Origin: Arcobacter sp. CECT 8986
GTDB taxonomy: Bacteria; Campylobacterota; Campylobacteria; Campylobacterales; Arcobacteraceae
Length of the DNA stretch: 64,000 nt
Reading direction: 5' to 3'
NCBI RefSeq assembly: GCF_004116725.1
Contig: NZ_PDKG01000007.1
Coordinates: 62,001 to 126,000 of the forward strand
The notes under the pieces were generated by a model. That model was not told the origin of the DNA, ran no database searches, and saw nothing but the letters and a program-made list of their open reading frames with translations. This document shows positions 43,696 to 52,770 of the stretch, one piece after another (the first letter of the stretch is position 1; the number at the start of each line of letters is the position of its first letter). Made by a program: the position numbers and the translations under genes.

Positions 43696-45183
43696 CTATA
43701 TTAATGGTAATTCTATTTTAAAAACTGCACCTAAATCAGAATTAGATACAGAAAGTTTTCCTAAACTATGTTGTTCAATAATGGTTTTACTCATATAAAG
43801 CCCTATTCCTGTTCCATTCTTTTTCTCTTTTGTAGAAAAATATGGTTCAAAAACTTTTGATATTATATTTTCAGGTATTCCGCCTGCATTGTCTTCTATA
43901 TCTACAACTAAAAAATTGTCATTACAGTAGCAGTGAATATTAATTAAACTATCTTCAATTTTTTTCTCTACCATAATGTCTCTAGCATTTTTAATAATAT
44001 TTATTAAAACTTGCACTATTTCATTTATATGAATTTTTAAAACAACATCATCATCTATTTTTAAATTTAAACTTATTGCATCAACTTTTAGCATATAAGA
44101 TAAAAACTCAACTGTTCTATTTATCAAGCTAGAGATTCTAATAATCTCTTTTTCTTTATTTGGCTTGAAGAAATCTCTAAAATCATCAATTGTTTTTGAC
44201 ATATATTCAAGTTGTATTCCAACATCATCAACTACTTGATTTATGACATCATCTGTTATCTCACCATCAATCATTTTCATTAAAGGTAATTTTTGAATCA
44301 AAATAGAGACAGCTTGTAATGGTTGTCGCCATTGGTGAGCAATCATTGAAATCATTTCACCCATTGCAGCAGATTTTGACTGTTCAATTAAAATATTTTG
44401 TTGTTCTTCATACTCTTTTTTAGAAGTAATATCTTGACTAATAGCATAAAAACCAACTATATTTTGTACTTTATCAAAAATTGGTTCAATAGTTGCATAA
44501 ACCCAGTAATTTGAACCATCTTTTTTCTTATTTTTTATCTCACCATGCCATATTTTGCCAGATAAAATAGTTTGCCACATTTGTTTGAAAAGTAAACTAT
44601 TCATATCAGGGTGTCGAATTATATTGTGAGGTCTACCTAATAATTCATCTTTTTTATATCCAGCAACCTCACAAAAACCTTCAGAGACTTCAGTTATTAT
44701 TCCCTCTTTATTTGTTTTTGACATAATGATATATTTATTTACAATTGATAGTGTCTTAATAAGTTTGTCTTCAACTTCGTTTACAGTTTGAGTATATTTT
44801 GACAAAATATCTGAAAAGTTTAATTCAAAAATATTATCTAACTCTTTATCAAGCTCAAAAGAGTTTATTTTTCTATCATATGTAAGTCTTGTAATTGCTG
44901 ATTTAAAACTAGAACATATTTGAAAAAGTTCTACTGTAGAAAAGTTAAAATATCTAAAGTATTTTAGTAGTTCTTCCATTACTGGGCATTTGCCCATATT
45001 GGAACTGTCTTCTATAATTTTTATATAATTATCAAATACAAAACTTGCATACTCTTTACTAAAAAATTCTTTATCTATTCTTTTTGAAACTAAAATGCCT
45101 GATACATTTTTATTATCTAACCAATAATCAATAATAATATTTTTATCTTCTTGGAAAATAGTAATGTAATCAAGTAATTTCAT
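43696..45183 (-). CDS. Sensor histidine kinase with Aer-type PAS and helical input domain
   Basis: The 495-residue kinase has a helical N-terminal domain (about 1-140, with ELFQICSSFKSAITR) that resembles no family I can name, a PAS domain (about 145-265) with the Aer signature GRPHNIIRHPDMN, a phosphorylation box IAHQWRQPLQAV, and an ATPase domain with NIIKNARDIM, DNAGGIPEN and GTGIGLYMSK. It is cytosolic. The dUTPase gene follows 10 bases later and is probably on the same transcript. The PAS signature suggests FAD-based redox sensing, an inference from Aer. Confidence 0.9.
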   Translation of the reverse strand: MKLLDYITIFQEDKNIIIDYWLDNKNVSGILVSKRIDKEFFSKEYASFVFDNYIKIIEDSSNMGKCPVMEELLKYFRYFNFSTVELFQICSSFKSAITRLTYDRKINSFELDKELDNIFELNFSDILSKYTQTVNEVEDKLIKTLSIVNKYIIMSKTNKEGIITEVSEGFCEVAGYKKDELLGRPHNIIRHPDMNSLLFKQMWQTILSGKIWHGEIKNKKKDGSNYWVYATIEPIFDKVQNIVGFYAISQDITSKKEYEEQQNILIEQSKSAAMGEMISMIAHQWRQPLQAVSILIQKLPLMKMIDGEITDDVINQVVDDVGIQLEYMSKTIDDFRDFFKPNKEKEIIRISSLINRTVEFLSYMLKVDAISLNLKIDDDVVLKIHINEIVQVLINIIKNARDIMVEKKIEDSLINIHCYCNDNFLVVDIEDNAGGIPENIISKVFEPYFSTKEKKNGTGIGLYMSKTIIEQHSLGKLSVSNSDLGAVFKIELPLI

Positions 45184-45225
45184 ATAGGGCCTATCTTTAA
45201 TAATTAGTAATAATTTTACTATTTA

Positions 45226-45396
45226 TTATCTTTGTTTTGGATTATAAAAGTTACACTCTTTCCCACTAGATTTTTTAACAACATTTGCAGGAATTATTTT
45301 TGACTTAAAGCCATAAGCCTTGCAACCATGTGGGTTGTTATTTTCCCACGTAACATAATAATACTGACACTTTTGACATATAATTTTTTCACTCAT
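45226..45396 (-). CDS. Small Cys-containing protein (56 residues)
   Basis: A short minus-strand ORF from ATG 45396 with four Cys (7, 10, 25 and 48), CQKCQYYYVTWENN at the start and the PHGCKAYGFKSK segment, a pattern that suggests a zinc- or iron-binding mini protein. A very similar small protein occurs, as I recall, in many Campylobacterota and sulfur bacteria without known function. There is no ribosome site; a TATAAT ends 6 bases before the ATG, so the mRNA may be leaderless. It is transcribed away from cetA and toward the kinase gene at 43696, which starts 42 bases after its end. Confidence 0.75.
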   Translation of the reverse strand: MSEKIICQKCQYYYVTWENNNPHGCKAYGFKSKIIPANVVKKSSGKECNFYNPKQR

Positions 45397-45402
45397 AAGC
45401 TA

Positions 45403-45408
45403 ATTATA
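45403..45408 (-). promoter_or_regulatory. -10 box implying a leaderless transcript of the 56-residue gene
   Basis: The minus strand reads TTTTTTGTTATAAT, then six bases, then ATG. The predicted start point is the A of the start codon, and nothing resembling a ribosome site lies before it. Confidence 0.55.
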
Positions 45409-45706
45409 ACAAAAAATTACTAATTTTCATTTTAGATTAAGATAAGTTTAAATAGAATTCTATATAAATTATTACTATATGGCTGATTTGGTGCTTTTTG
45501 AAGTCTAGCAAAACAAAAATTTTTATTCTTCAAATGATATCATTTTTGCTTATTTTTTATGATTACGAATATCATAATCAAAGTGTCAATTAGTGTCATT
45601 TTTTTAACATTAGTTGATTTTTAGATTATTATTTTTATATGGAATAGTTTTTGCATATAAAAATTATTTATTTAGATATGTGAATTTACTCATAAGAGGT
45701 TATAAA
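45409..45706 (+). promoter_or_regulatory. Regulatory region of cetA with several repeats
   Basis: This 298-base gap holds four elements: a GG-N10-GC pair at 45481-45494 (TGGC...GTGC) that weakly matches a sigma-54 promoter; the 14-bp palindrome AAATGATATCATTT at 45532-45545; an inverted repeat TTATGAT (45557-45563) and ATCATAA (45571-45577); and a direct repeat AGTGTCA at 45582-45588 and 45592-45598, exactly 10 bases apart, as OmpR-type regulators often prefer. No clear -10 box stands out. The open frame extends from 45614 but shows no ribosome site until the ATG at 45707. Confidence 0.5.
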
Positions 45707-47104
45707 ATGTTTAGAAATGTCCCAACAAAATATAAAATATTAGCAAATATGCTTATATCTCAAGCTGCATTTGCTGCAATTAGTATTACATCAATTGTAT
45801 CTACACACAGTATAGTTGCAATTATAGTTGTTAATTTATTCTTTGCAATTACTATTGCTTACACAAACTATTCTGCCATGAGACGGATAATAGGTGGAAT
45901 AGATAGGATTAAAGAGTATCTACATGATTTTATGGATTATGCATTTATGAAATCAAATAAAATCAGAAAAGCAGAATTTATAAAAAAAGATGAAATTGGA
46001 GATATTTTAAAAGAGTTAAATATATACTTTGATTCATTTGATGATATGAGAAAACAAGATATGAAAGTATTAGGTGAAATTGTTCTTGTTTTAAATAAAG
46101 TAGAACAAGGTACTTTTAGATGTAGAGTAAAATCAACAACTGAAAATCCAATGATTATGACTTTAAGAAAGACAATAAACACTATGCTTGATTTGTTAGA
46201 AGACCATATGAAAAACCTTGAAGGTACTTTAAAAGCATACTCTAAAAATGACTTTACTCATAAAATTAATATTCCTGATAATTTAAGAGATAGAATGCTT
46301 TCAGTAATGACAGGAGTAAACTTATTAGGTGATACACTAATTGATAATGCCAAATCAAATTTACAAAATGGTCAATTACTTGAAAATGATGCTGTATCTA
46401 TGAAAAACTCTATGAATAATCTTGCAGCAAAAGCAAATGAACAAGCAGCAAGTTTAGAAGAGACAGCAGCAGCAATTGAAGAGATTACTTCTATTACAAG
46501 AAACAATGCACAAAATGCTCAAGAAATGGCAACACTAAGTGATTCTGTTAGAGACTCAGTTACAAGTGGTAGAACATTAGCAACAAAAACAGCAACTTCA
46601 ATGGAAGATATTAATACGCAAGTATCAACAATAAATGATGCAATTACAGTTATTGATCAAATCGCATTCCAAACAAATATTCTTTCACTTAATGCAGCAG
46701 TAGAAGCAGCAACAGCAGGAGAAGCAGGAAAAGGTTTTGCAGTAGTTGCAGCAGAAGTTAGAAACCTTGCTAATAGAAGTGCACAAGCAGCTAAAGAGAT
46801 AAAAGACATAGTAGAAAATGCCACACAAAAAGCACATGAAGGAAAACAGATATCTGATAATATGATTAAAGGATATGAAGAGTTAAATAGTAGAGTAGAA
46901 AAAACTATTACTATTATTGAAAATGTTAGTGCAGCCTCAAGAGAACAAATGACTGGAATTGAACAGATAAATGATACGGTAACTATGCTTGATAAAGTAA
47001 CACAAGAAAATGCAAGTGAAGCTTCTCAAATAACAAGTATTGCACACAATGTATCTAAAATGGCACAAGATTTAGTAAAAGATGCCAAAAATAAACAATT
47101 TTAA
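45707..47104 (+). CDS. cetA: Methyl-accepting chemotaxis protein without periplasmic sensor (CetA-like)
   Basis: About 465 residues starting [15 protein letters not shown] after AAGAGG at 45694-45699. Two hydrophobic helices near residues 15-60 form a hairpin with almost no loop, so there is no periplasmic sensor domain. A HAMP-like region follows and then the long signalling coiled coil with the hairpin tip [20 protein letters not shown] and [18 protein letters not shown]. The next gene encodes a lone PAS protein with the Aer signature. This is the layout of CetA/CetB of Campylobacter jejuni, a two-protein energy-taxis receptor equivalent to Aer. The symbol is given by analogy. Confidence 0.85.
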   Translation: MFRNVPTKYKILANMLISQAAFAAISITSIVSTHSIVAIIVVNLFFAITIAYTNYSAMRRIIGGIDRIKEYLHDFMDYAFMKSNKIRKAEFIKKDEIGDILKELNIYFDSFDDMRKQDMKVLGEIVLVLNKVEQGTFRCRVKSTTENPMIMTLRKTINTMLDLLEDHMKNLEGTLKAYSKNDFTHKINIPDNLRDRMLSVMTGVNLLGDTLIDNAKSNLQNGQLLENDAVSMKNSMNNLAAKANEQAASLEETAAAIEEITSITRNNAQNAQEMATLSDSVRDSVTSGRTLATKTATSMEDINTQVSTINDAITVIDQIAFQTNILSLNAAVEAATAGEAGKGFAVVAAEVRNLANRSAQAAKEIKDIVENATQKAHEGKQISDNMIKGYEELNSRVEKTITIIENVSAASREQMTGIEQINDTVTMLDKVTQENASEASQITSIAHNVSKMAQDLVKDAKNKQF

Positions 47105-47115
47105 TGGAGTCAGTT

Positions 47116-47517
47116 ATGGCAAATGAAAAAGAAACAGTATTAGATGAATATGCATTTTTAGTAAGTGAAACAGATAAAAAAGGAATTATTACTTTTGCAA
47201 ATGATGACTTTTGTAGAATTGCAGAATTTAAACTTGATGAATTAATTGGAAAACCACATAATATTGTAAGACACCCAAGTATGCCTAAAAAAGCATTTAA
47301 AGATTTATGGGAAACAGTTAAAAAAGGCGAAATTTGGACAGGTTATGTAAAAAATGCTACTAAATCTGGTGGATTTTACTGGGTATTTGCTACTGTTTAC
47401 CCTTTTGAGAGTTGTGATGGTTCTCAAGGTTATTTATCTTGTAGAAGAAGAGCTTCACAAGAAGAGATAACTCAAGTGGAAGAACTTTATAAAAAATGGA
47501 ATGCTCAAGAGAAGTAA
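47116..47517 (+). CDS. cetB: PAS-domain energy-taxis protein (CetB-like)
   Basis: The 133-residue protein is a single PAS domain with the Aer hallmark GKPHNIVRHPSMPKKAFKDLW and WVFATVYPF, which in Aer and CetB surround the FAD site. It has no membrane helix and no output domain. The ATG at 47116 is favoured because TGGAG lies six bases before it; an ATG at 47104 overlaps the cetA stop. It should pass the redox signal to CetA by contact, in place of the fused PAS-HAMP of Aer. The recR gene converges with it. Confidence 0.85.
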   Translation: MANEKETVLDEYAFLVSETDKKGIITFANDDFCRIAEFKLDELIGKPHNIVRHPSMPKKAFKDLWETVKKGEIWTGYVKNATKSGGFYWVFATVYPFESCDGSQGYLSCRRRASQEEITQVEELYKKWNAQEK

Positions 47518-47537
47518 GGTTAAATAACTACCTTACT
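47513..47537. terminator. Hairpin between cetB and recR
   Basis: AGTAAGGT (47513-47520) and ACCTTACT (47530-47537) pair around nine bases. The cetB stop lies in the first arm and the recR stop starts at its last base. There is no T run. Confidence 0.4.
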
Positions 47538-48092
47538 CTCTATTGCTTTAGATAAAGATATTAAATCTACATTTTCTAAACTAACCCCTGTTGGAACACC
47601 TTGTGCAATCTTCATAAAATTAATTTCAAAATGTTTTAACTTATCTTCAATAAACAAAATAAAAGCATCATTTGAAATTGATGGTGTAATTGCAAATAAA
47701 ATATCAGTCACCCTATTTTCATTTACTAAATCCATTAATCTATCAATACTATGCTCATCAAGTTCTTCTATTACAAAATATAATCCATCAAACTGTTTTG
47801 ATTCTTCTATTACAAAGATATCTTTTGCACTTTGTACAATACAAAGCATTTTTTGATTTCTTGTATCATCTAAACAAAATTCACAAATTTCATGTTCACT
47901 CATTGAACCACATTTTGTACATTTATTTATATTTTTAATAGCATTTTCAATACTATGTGCTAACTTTACACCACAGTAATTATCATTCATTACAATATGG
48001 TAAGCCAGTCTTAAAGCTGATTTTTTACCAATAGTTGGTAAAGACTCAAATGCTTCGACTAATTCATAAAATTTTTCTAATCCTTTTTTCAT
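47520..48092 (-). CDS. recR: Recombination mediator RecR
   Basis: The 190-residue protein has an N-terminal helix-hairpin-helix (LPTIGKKSALRLAYH), a zinc finger with CTKCGSMSEHEICEFC, and a Toprim domain with LCIVQSAKDIFVIEE. It works with RecF/RecO to load RecA at gapped DNA. Slightly shorter than the 198-200 residues usual elsewhere. The Toprim part in this group is often altered, and here the typical ExxxD pattern is only partly visible (VIEESKQF). Divergent from dnaJ with 73 bases between the starts. Confidence 0.93.
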   Translation of the reverse strand: MKKGLEKFYELVEAFESLPTIGKKSALRLAYHIVMNDNYCGVKLAHSIENAIKNINKCTKCGSMSEHEICEFCLDDTRNQKMLCIVQSAKDIFVIEESKQFDGLYFVIEELDEHSIDRLMDLVNENRVTDILFAITPSISNDAFILFIEDKLKHFEINFMKIAQGVPTGVSLENVDLISLSKAIESKVVI

Positions 48093-48164
48093 AATTTGGA
48101 TTATATCAAAGATTTATCATAATTTAGATAAAATCGCCAAAAATATATGTTAGGAGTACTAATA

Positions 48165-49295
48165 TTGACTGAAATAGATTATTATGAATTATTAGAAGTA
48201 AGTAAAGATGCGGATAAAAGCACGATAAAAAAAGCTTATAGAAAAATGGCAATGAAGTATCACCCTGACAAAAATCCAGATGATACTCAAGCCGAAGAAA
48301 AATTTAAAGCAATAAATGAAGCATATCAAGTATTAAGTGATGAAGAAAAAAGAGCTATTTATGATAGATATGGTAAAGCAGGACTAGAAGGACACGGTCA
48401 AGGGGGTGGTTTTTCAAGTGCTGGTTTTGATGATTTAAGCTCAATTTTCGAAGAGATGTTTGGGTCTGCGTTCAGTGGTGGCGGAGGCTTTGGAAGTAGA
48501 AGACAAAGAAAAACTTATAATTATAATTTAGATATTGGAATTGAAGTACAAGTTGAATTTAACGAAGCTGTATTTGGTTCAAAAAAAGATATAACTTATA
48601 AATATAAAGATGCTTGTAGTACTTGTAAAGGTACAGGAGCAAAAGATGGTAAACTATCTACTTGTTCTACTTGTCAAGGTCAAGGTCAAGTTCATATGAG
48701 ACAAGGTTTTATGACTTTTGCACAAACTTGTCCAAATTGTCATGGTACAGGTGAAGCAAAAGCTGAAAACTGTAAAAAATGTTCAGGTACTGGATATCAT
48801 GAAAAAGAAGAGACTTTTGAAGTAAATATTCCAGAAGGTGTAAATGATGGAAATAGAATAAGAGTTTCTAAAAAAGGAAATATTGCACCAGATGGTTCAA
48901 GAGGTGATTTATATATCCAAATTTCAGTAAAAGAGGATTCACATTTTGTAAGACATGGTGATGATATTTATATTGAAATTCCACTATTCTTTACACAAGT
49001 TGCACTTGGAGGAAAAATTAAAATTCCAGGATTGAGAAATGAACTTGAATTAGTAATTCCTCAAGGAGCAAAAGACAAACAACAATTTACTTTTAAAGGT
49101 GAAGGTGTTAAATCTGTTCAAGGTTATGGAAAAGGTGATTTAATTGTTCAAATTCAAATAACTTATCCAAAATCTTTAAATAATGAACAAAAAGAGTTAT
49201 TAGAAAAACTTCAAGAAAGTTTTGGAATAGAGAGTAAACCTCACGAATCTAGCTTTGAAAATATGTTTGACAAAGTTAAAAAGTGGTTCTCATAA
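48165..49295 (+). CDS. dnaJ: Chaperone protein DnaJ
   Basis: The 376-residue co-chaperone has the J domain (about 1-70) with the HPD motif in YHPDKNP, a Gly/Phe-rich linker ([12 protein letters not shown]), the zinc domain with four CxxCxGxG repeats ([32 protein letters not shown]) and the C-terminal client-binding domain. It stimulates DnaK. A TTG at 48165 is the best start: TAGGAG ends 8 bases before it and the protein then begins [12 protein letters not shown]. An ATG at 48147 lies before the ribosome site. dnaK is not in the window. Confidence 0.96.
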   Translation: MTEIDYYELLEVSKDADKSTIKKAYRKMAMKYHPDKNPDDTQAEEKFKAINEAYQVLSDEEKRAIYDRYGKAGLEGHGQGGGFSSAGFDDLSSIFEEMFGSAFSGGGGFGSRRQRKTYNYNLDIGIEVQVEFNEAVFGSKKDITYKYKDACSTCKGTGAKDGKLSTCSTCQGQGQVHMRQGFMTFAQTCPNCHGTGEAKAENCKKCSGTGYHEKEETFEVNIPEGVNDGNRIRVSKKGNIAPDGSRGDLYIQISVKEDSHFVRHGDDIYIEIPLFFTQVALGGKIKIPGLRNELELVIPQGAKDKQQFTFKGEGVKSVQGYGKGDLIVQIQITYPKSLNNEQKELLEKLQESFGIESKPHESSFENMFDKVKKWFS

Positions 49296-49296
49296 A

Positions 49297-49326
49297 ATAA
49301 GTAAAGGTTTAGATACCTTTACTTAT
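49297..49326. terminator. Hairpin between dnaJ and the PhnN-like gene
   Basis: ATAAGTAAAGGT (49297-49308) and ACCTTTACTTAT (49315-49326) form a perfect 12-bp stem with a 6-base loop. It starts 2 bases after the dnaJ stop, and its loop begins with the stop of the convergent gene. T-rich sequence follows, but no long run. Confidence 0.55.
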
Positions 49327-49848
49327 CTTCTCAATTACATTTTTTAGATTTTTGGCTGATTCTAAAATAGGTTTATCATTTTCAAAATTTATTAGATTTT
49401 TTGCTTTTAGTTCAAAATCTGCTCTTTGCAATCTTTTTTCAATTTCTTCTAAAGATTCTCTTTTTCTTTTTATTAATCTGTTTTTTAAACTGCTTTTCTC
49501 AAGAGTTATATTTATTGTATAAACATTATCAAATATATTTTCAAAATCTTTAATTACACTTCTTGATACAGATATAATATTGATTTTATTTTCTATACTT
49601 GATTTTGCAATTCCATAAAAGTTATTATGTGCACACCAAGATGAGATAAAAAATTCTTCTTTTCTTAACTTTAAAAATTCATCTTTACTTAGATAAAAAT
49701 TATCTTCATTTTCATCTGCTTTTCTTGTAATATATCTTTTTACTATATTTATATTATCTACTTTGTGAAGTTGTTTTAATAGACTATCTTTGCCAACTCC
49801 ACTTGCACCAACTATTAAGATTATAATTTCATTTGATTTTTTTTGCAT
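49309..49848 (-). CDS. PhnN-like ribose 1,5-bisphosphokinase
   Basis: The 179-residue P-loop protein has IVGASGVGKDSLLKQL, KRYITRKA and SSWCAHNNFYGI, matching the PhnN pattern (GxSGxGKDSLL, RYITR, SWHANGxxYG). PhnN phosphorylates ribose 1,5-bisphosphate to PRPP and belongs to the guanylate-kinase fold. In E. coli it is part of the phosphonate C-P lyase operon, but no phn gene is visible here, so the physiological substrate is open; an unusual guanylate-like kinase is the alternative. It is monocistronic and ends in a hairpin shared with dnaJ. Confidence 0.78.
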   Translation of the reverse strand: MQKKSNEIIILIVGASGVGKDSLLKQLHKVDNINIVKRYITRKADENEDNFYLSKDEFLKLRKEEFFISSWCAHNNFYGIAKSSIENKINIISVSRSVIKDFENIFDNVYTINITLEKSSLKNRLIKRKRESLEEIEKRLQRADFELKAKNLINFENDKPILESAKNLKNVIEKISKGI

Positions 49849-49864
49849 TTAATATTTTATAAAT

Positions 49865-49883
49865 ATATTACTTAGAGTAATAT
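49865..49883. repeat. Inverted repeat upstream of trpB
   Basis: ATATTACT (49865-49872) and AGTAATAT (49876-49883) are perfect complements around TAG. It lies about 110 bases before the presumed trpB transcription start and 17 bases before the PhnN-like gene, so it might regulate either. Confidence 0.35.
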
Positions 49884-49980
49884 TTTAGATTATTTATTAG
49901 TCATATTTTTATTACTAAATTAAATAAATATAAGTAAAAATAGAAATAATATTAAAATTAACTTATAAAATAGGCAAAAT

Positions 49981-49986
49981 TATAAT
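49981..49986 (+). promoter_or_regulatory. Putative -10 box of trpB
   Basis: TATAAT after GGCAAAAT lies 60 bases before the trpB ATG, predicting a leader of about 50 bases of almost pure A and T. No leader peptide with Trp codons is seen, so attenuation is unlikely. Confidence 0.4.
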
Positions 49987-50045
49987 AGTTATTTAATTAT
50001 ATTTAACATATAATAATTATTAAATAATATTATATTGAGGTAAAA

Positions 50046-51248
50046 ATGAAAAAACCATACTTAGATTCATACCCAAATAAAGAAGGATTTTTTGGAGAAT
50101 TTGGTGGTTCTTATATCCCAGAAGAACTAATAAAACCATTTGAAGAGATAAAAAATGCATACGAAGAGATAAAATCTACTCCTAAATTTATTGAAGAGTT
50201 AAAATATGTAAGAAAACATTATCAAGGTAGACCAACTCCAATAAGTTTTGCAAAAAATCTATCAAACTTTTGTGGTGGTGCAAAAATATATTTAAAAAGA
50301 GAAGATTTAAATCATACTGGCGCGCACAAATTAAATCATTGTATGGCAGAAGTAATATTAGCAAAACATTTAGGTAAGAAAAAAGTAATTGCTGAAACAG
50401 GAGCAGGACAACATGGAGTTGCATTAGCTACTGCTGCTGCATATTTCAATTTAGAATGTGAAATTCATATGGGTGAAGTTGATATAAAAAAAGAGTACCC
50501 AAATGTAGTTAGAATGAAAATTCTAGGTGCAAAAGTAGTTCCTGCAACTCATGGATTAAAAACTCTAAAAGAAGCAGTTGATAGTGCATTTGAAGCTTAC
50601 TTAAAAGATACAGAAAACTCAATATATTGTATTGGTTCAGTAGTTGGTCCTCACCCTTTTCCAATGATGATTAGAGATTTTCAAAGTATTATTAGTATAG
50701 AAGCAAAAGAGCAATTTTTTGAATTAGAGTGTAAATTACCTGATAATATTGTTGCTTGTGTTGGTGGAGGAAGTAATGCTATTGGGATTTTCTCTTCTTT
50801 TATTGATGAAGAAAATGTTGATTTATATGGGGTTGAGCCTATGGGAAAAGGTGAAAAAATAGGTGAACATTCTGCATCATTGACATATGGAGAAGAAGGG
50901 ATAATGCATGGATTTAACTCAATAATGTTAAAAGATGAAAAAGGTGAACCAGCAGCTGTACATTCAGTTGCAAGTGGAATTGACTATCCATCAGTTGGTC
51001 CAGAACATGCTTTTTTGAAAACTAAAAATAGAACAAAAGTTGGTTTATGCACAGATGAAGAAGCAATTGATGCTTTTTATAAATTATCACAACTTGAAGG
51101 AATTATACCTGCATTAGAATCAGCTCATGCAGTTGCTTATGCAATGAAACTTGCAAAAACTCTTCCAAAAGAGAAAACAATTTTAGTAAATCTTAGTGGA
51201 AGAGGAGATAAAGATATAGATTACGTAGTAGAGAACTACCCTCTTTGA
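50046..51248 (+). CDS. trpB: Tryptophan synthase beta chain
   Basis: The 400-residue PLP enzyme has [13 protein letters not shown], the lysine segment [31 protein letters not shown] and ESAHAVAYA, the standard TrpB set. It joins indole and serine. It is a TrpB1-type protein but has no trpA next to it. Together with trpD at 34406, this shows the trp pathway is scattered here. GAGG lies 6 bases before the ATG. Confidence 0.96.
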   Translation: MKKPYLDSYPNKEGFFGEFGGSYIPEELIKPFEEIKNAYEEIKSTPKFIEELKYVRKHYQGRPTPISFAKNLSNFCGGAKIYLKREDLNHTGAHKLNHCMAEVILAKHLGKKKVIAETGAGQHGVALATAAAYFNLECEIHMGEVDIKKEYPNVVRMKILGAKVVPATHGLKTLKEAVDSAFEAYLKDTENSIYCIGSVVGPHPFPMMIRDFQSIISIEAKEQFFELECKLPDNIVACVGGGSNAIGIFSSFIDEENVDLYGVEPMGKGEKIGEHSASLTYGEEGIMHGFNSIMLKDEKGEPAAVHSVASGIDYPSVGPEHAFLKTKNRTKVGLCTDEEAIDAFYKLSQLEGIIPALESAHAVAYAMKLAKTLPKEKTILVNLSGRGDKDIDYVVENYPL

Positions 51249-51255
51249 AATATAG

Positions 51256-51283
51256 TGTAATTAGTTTTTTTAAACTAATTACA
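51256..51283. terminator. Hairpin between trpB and the DUF455 gene
   Basis: TGTAATTAGTTT (51256-51267) and AAACTAATTACA (51272-51283) form a perfect 12-bp stem with a TTTT loop. The minus-strand stop lies inside the second arm. No T run follows. Confidence 0.5.
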
Positions 51284-52093
51284 ACTATCTTGCTTTGATA
51301 GAAATTTCAATTCATTACAAGAAAATCCTGCTTGTTTTCTTGCTTCAAAATTGATTGGATATTTTTTATTTGTACTTCCTGGATATACTTTTTCTAATAT
51401 TTTTAGATATGTACTTTCAGGCTCTAAATTTTGTTTTTCACACTCATATTTAAACCACTTATCCCCTTTTGTTACATGAGTTATCTCTTCTTCCAATATA
51501 ATATTTAAAGCTTTTAATATTTTTTCATTAAACTTATCTGGGTTTGATTTTAGTTTTTCCATAATTTTTGGATTTTGCTCTAAACCATTTGCTTCTAAAT
51601 ATCTTGGAACAACTGCCATTCTACTTAATAAATCAGGTGTTAGTTTCATAGCTTCAAATAAGTTTGTATGTACATTTAACTCTCCATACTCTACTCCTAA
51701 TTCATTTAGAAGCTTTTCAATCATCAAAAAGTGTCTTATTTCATCTTCAGCAACTTCTAGCCAATCTTCATAATACTCTCTTGGTAAATTTTTGAATCTT
51801 AAAGCTGCATCTAAAGCTAAATCAATCGCACCATACTCAATATGTGCAACTGTATGGAGTAATGATACTTTTCCCTCTTTTGTATTTACATATTTTCTAG
51901 GTTTGGCTTCATTTGGAGGGACAATTTTCAAAAAGTTATGGTATGATGGTACTGTTATATTTTGTAGTGTATAGTTGTCACTAAAGTCAATTGTTGACAC
52001 TTTAAAGTTTTTGTAAAATTTTTCAAATAAGTTAAATTTATTTTTAGGGTTTTCTTCTAGTAAGATAGCTTCTAAATCTTTGAAATAATTCAT
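51275..52093 (-). CDS. DUF455 ferritin-like protein
   Basis: The 272-residue protein belongs to the DUF455 family, with a ferritin-like four-helix bundle. Possible metal ligands lie in TVAHIEYGAIDL, AEDEIRHFLMIE and EEEITHVTKGD, the two EExxH-like pairs expected for a di-iron site. The PPNEAKPRKYV segment is also typical. Function is not established; an oxidase or oxygen-binding role is inferred from the fold. Divergent from the MBL gene. Confidence 0.85.
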   Translation of the reverse strand: MNYFKDLEAILLEENPKNKFNLFEKFYKNFKVSTIDFSDNYTLQNITVPSYHNFLKIVPPNEAKPRKYVNTKEGKVSLLHTVAHIEYGAIDLALDAALRFKNLPREYYEDWLEVAEDEIRHFLMIEKLLNELGVEYGELNVHTNLFEAMKLTPDLLSRMAVVPRYLEANGLEQNPKIMEKLKSNPDKFNEKILKALNIILEEEITHVTKGDKWFKYECEKQNLEPESTYLKILEKVYPGSTNKKYPINFEARKQAGFSCNELKFLSKQDSCN

Positions 52094-52166
52094 ATTTTAC
52101 CTCTATGTTGATATAATGAATAATAGTAATTATAAATTGAATTTTATCGAAGTAAGGTTTAAACAT

Positions 52167-52760
52167 ATGCAAATAAAAAAACAACCAATGGGTGATTATC
52201 AAACTAACTGTTATATTGTCACTATTGATAACAAAGATTTAATTATTGATCCTGGAGTAAATGCAACACAATGGGTAAAACAAAATGTTACTAATCCTAT
52301 TGCAATTTTAAATACACATGGACATTTTGACCATGTTTGGTCAAATGCAGAAGTTAGTAAAGATTTAGATATTAAAATTTATTGTCCAAAAGATGATGAA
52401 TTTATGCTAAGTAGAGACCCATATAATTTAGGTATGAAACCTTCAAAAGCTGATGTTTTAGTAGAACATGACGAAGAGTTCGATTTTGATGGAATAAAAG
52501 TTAAATTTCATTTTTTCCCTGGTCATACTCCAGGTTGCTCAGCAATTGAGATAGAAGATAACTTATTTACAGGGGATTTTATTTTCAAAAACTCTATTGG
52601 AAGATGTGATTTTCCTTTTTCTAATCCAAAAGATATGAAAGATAGTATAAATAGAGTTCTAACTTGGGATAAAAACTTTAGAATATATCCAGGTCATGGT
52701 GCACACACTACACTTTTTCAAGAAAAAGAGTCTTTAAAGGCTTGGTTAAATTATTTATAA
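52167..52760 (+). CDS. MBL-fold metal hydrolase (glyoxalase II-like)
   Basis: The 197-residue protein has the metallo-beta-lactamase zinc motif THGHFDHVW, FPGHTPGCSAIE, GDFIFKNSIGRCD and a last PGHG segment, the YcbL-type single-domain hydrolases. Substrates of this branch are thioesters or unknown; it lacks the C-terminal domain of classical glyoxalase II. Start at ATG 52167 after TAAGG; the open frame starts at 52116 without a ribosome site. It lies 10 bases before the GGDEF gene. Confidence 0.88.
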   Translation: MQIKKQPMGDYQTNCYIVTIDNKDLIIDPGVNATQWVKQNVTNPIAILNTHGHFDHVWSNAEVSKDLDIKIYCPKDDEFMLSRDPYNLGMKPSKADVLVEHDEEFDFDGIKVKFHFFPGHTPGCSAIEIEDNLFTGDFIFKNSIGRCDFPFSNPKDMKDSINRVLTWDKNFRIYPGHGAHTTLFQEKESLKAWLNYL

Positions 52761-52770
52761 AAGGTAAAAA

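Noticed and set aside
45480-45495. Sigma-54 promoter before cetA
   Set aside because: Only the GG and GC pairs and their spacing fit. About 200 bases to the start codon and a weak match keep it from being listed as a promoter.
45614-45706. Upstream extension of the cetA frame by 31 residues
   Set aside because: No ribosome site at 45614, while AAGAGG precedes the ATG at 45707.
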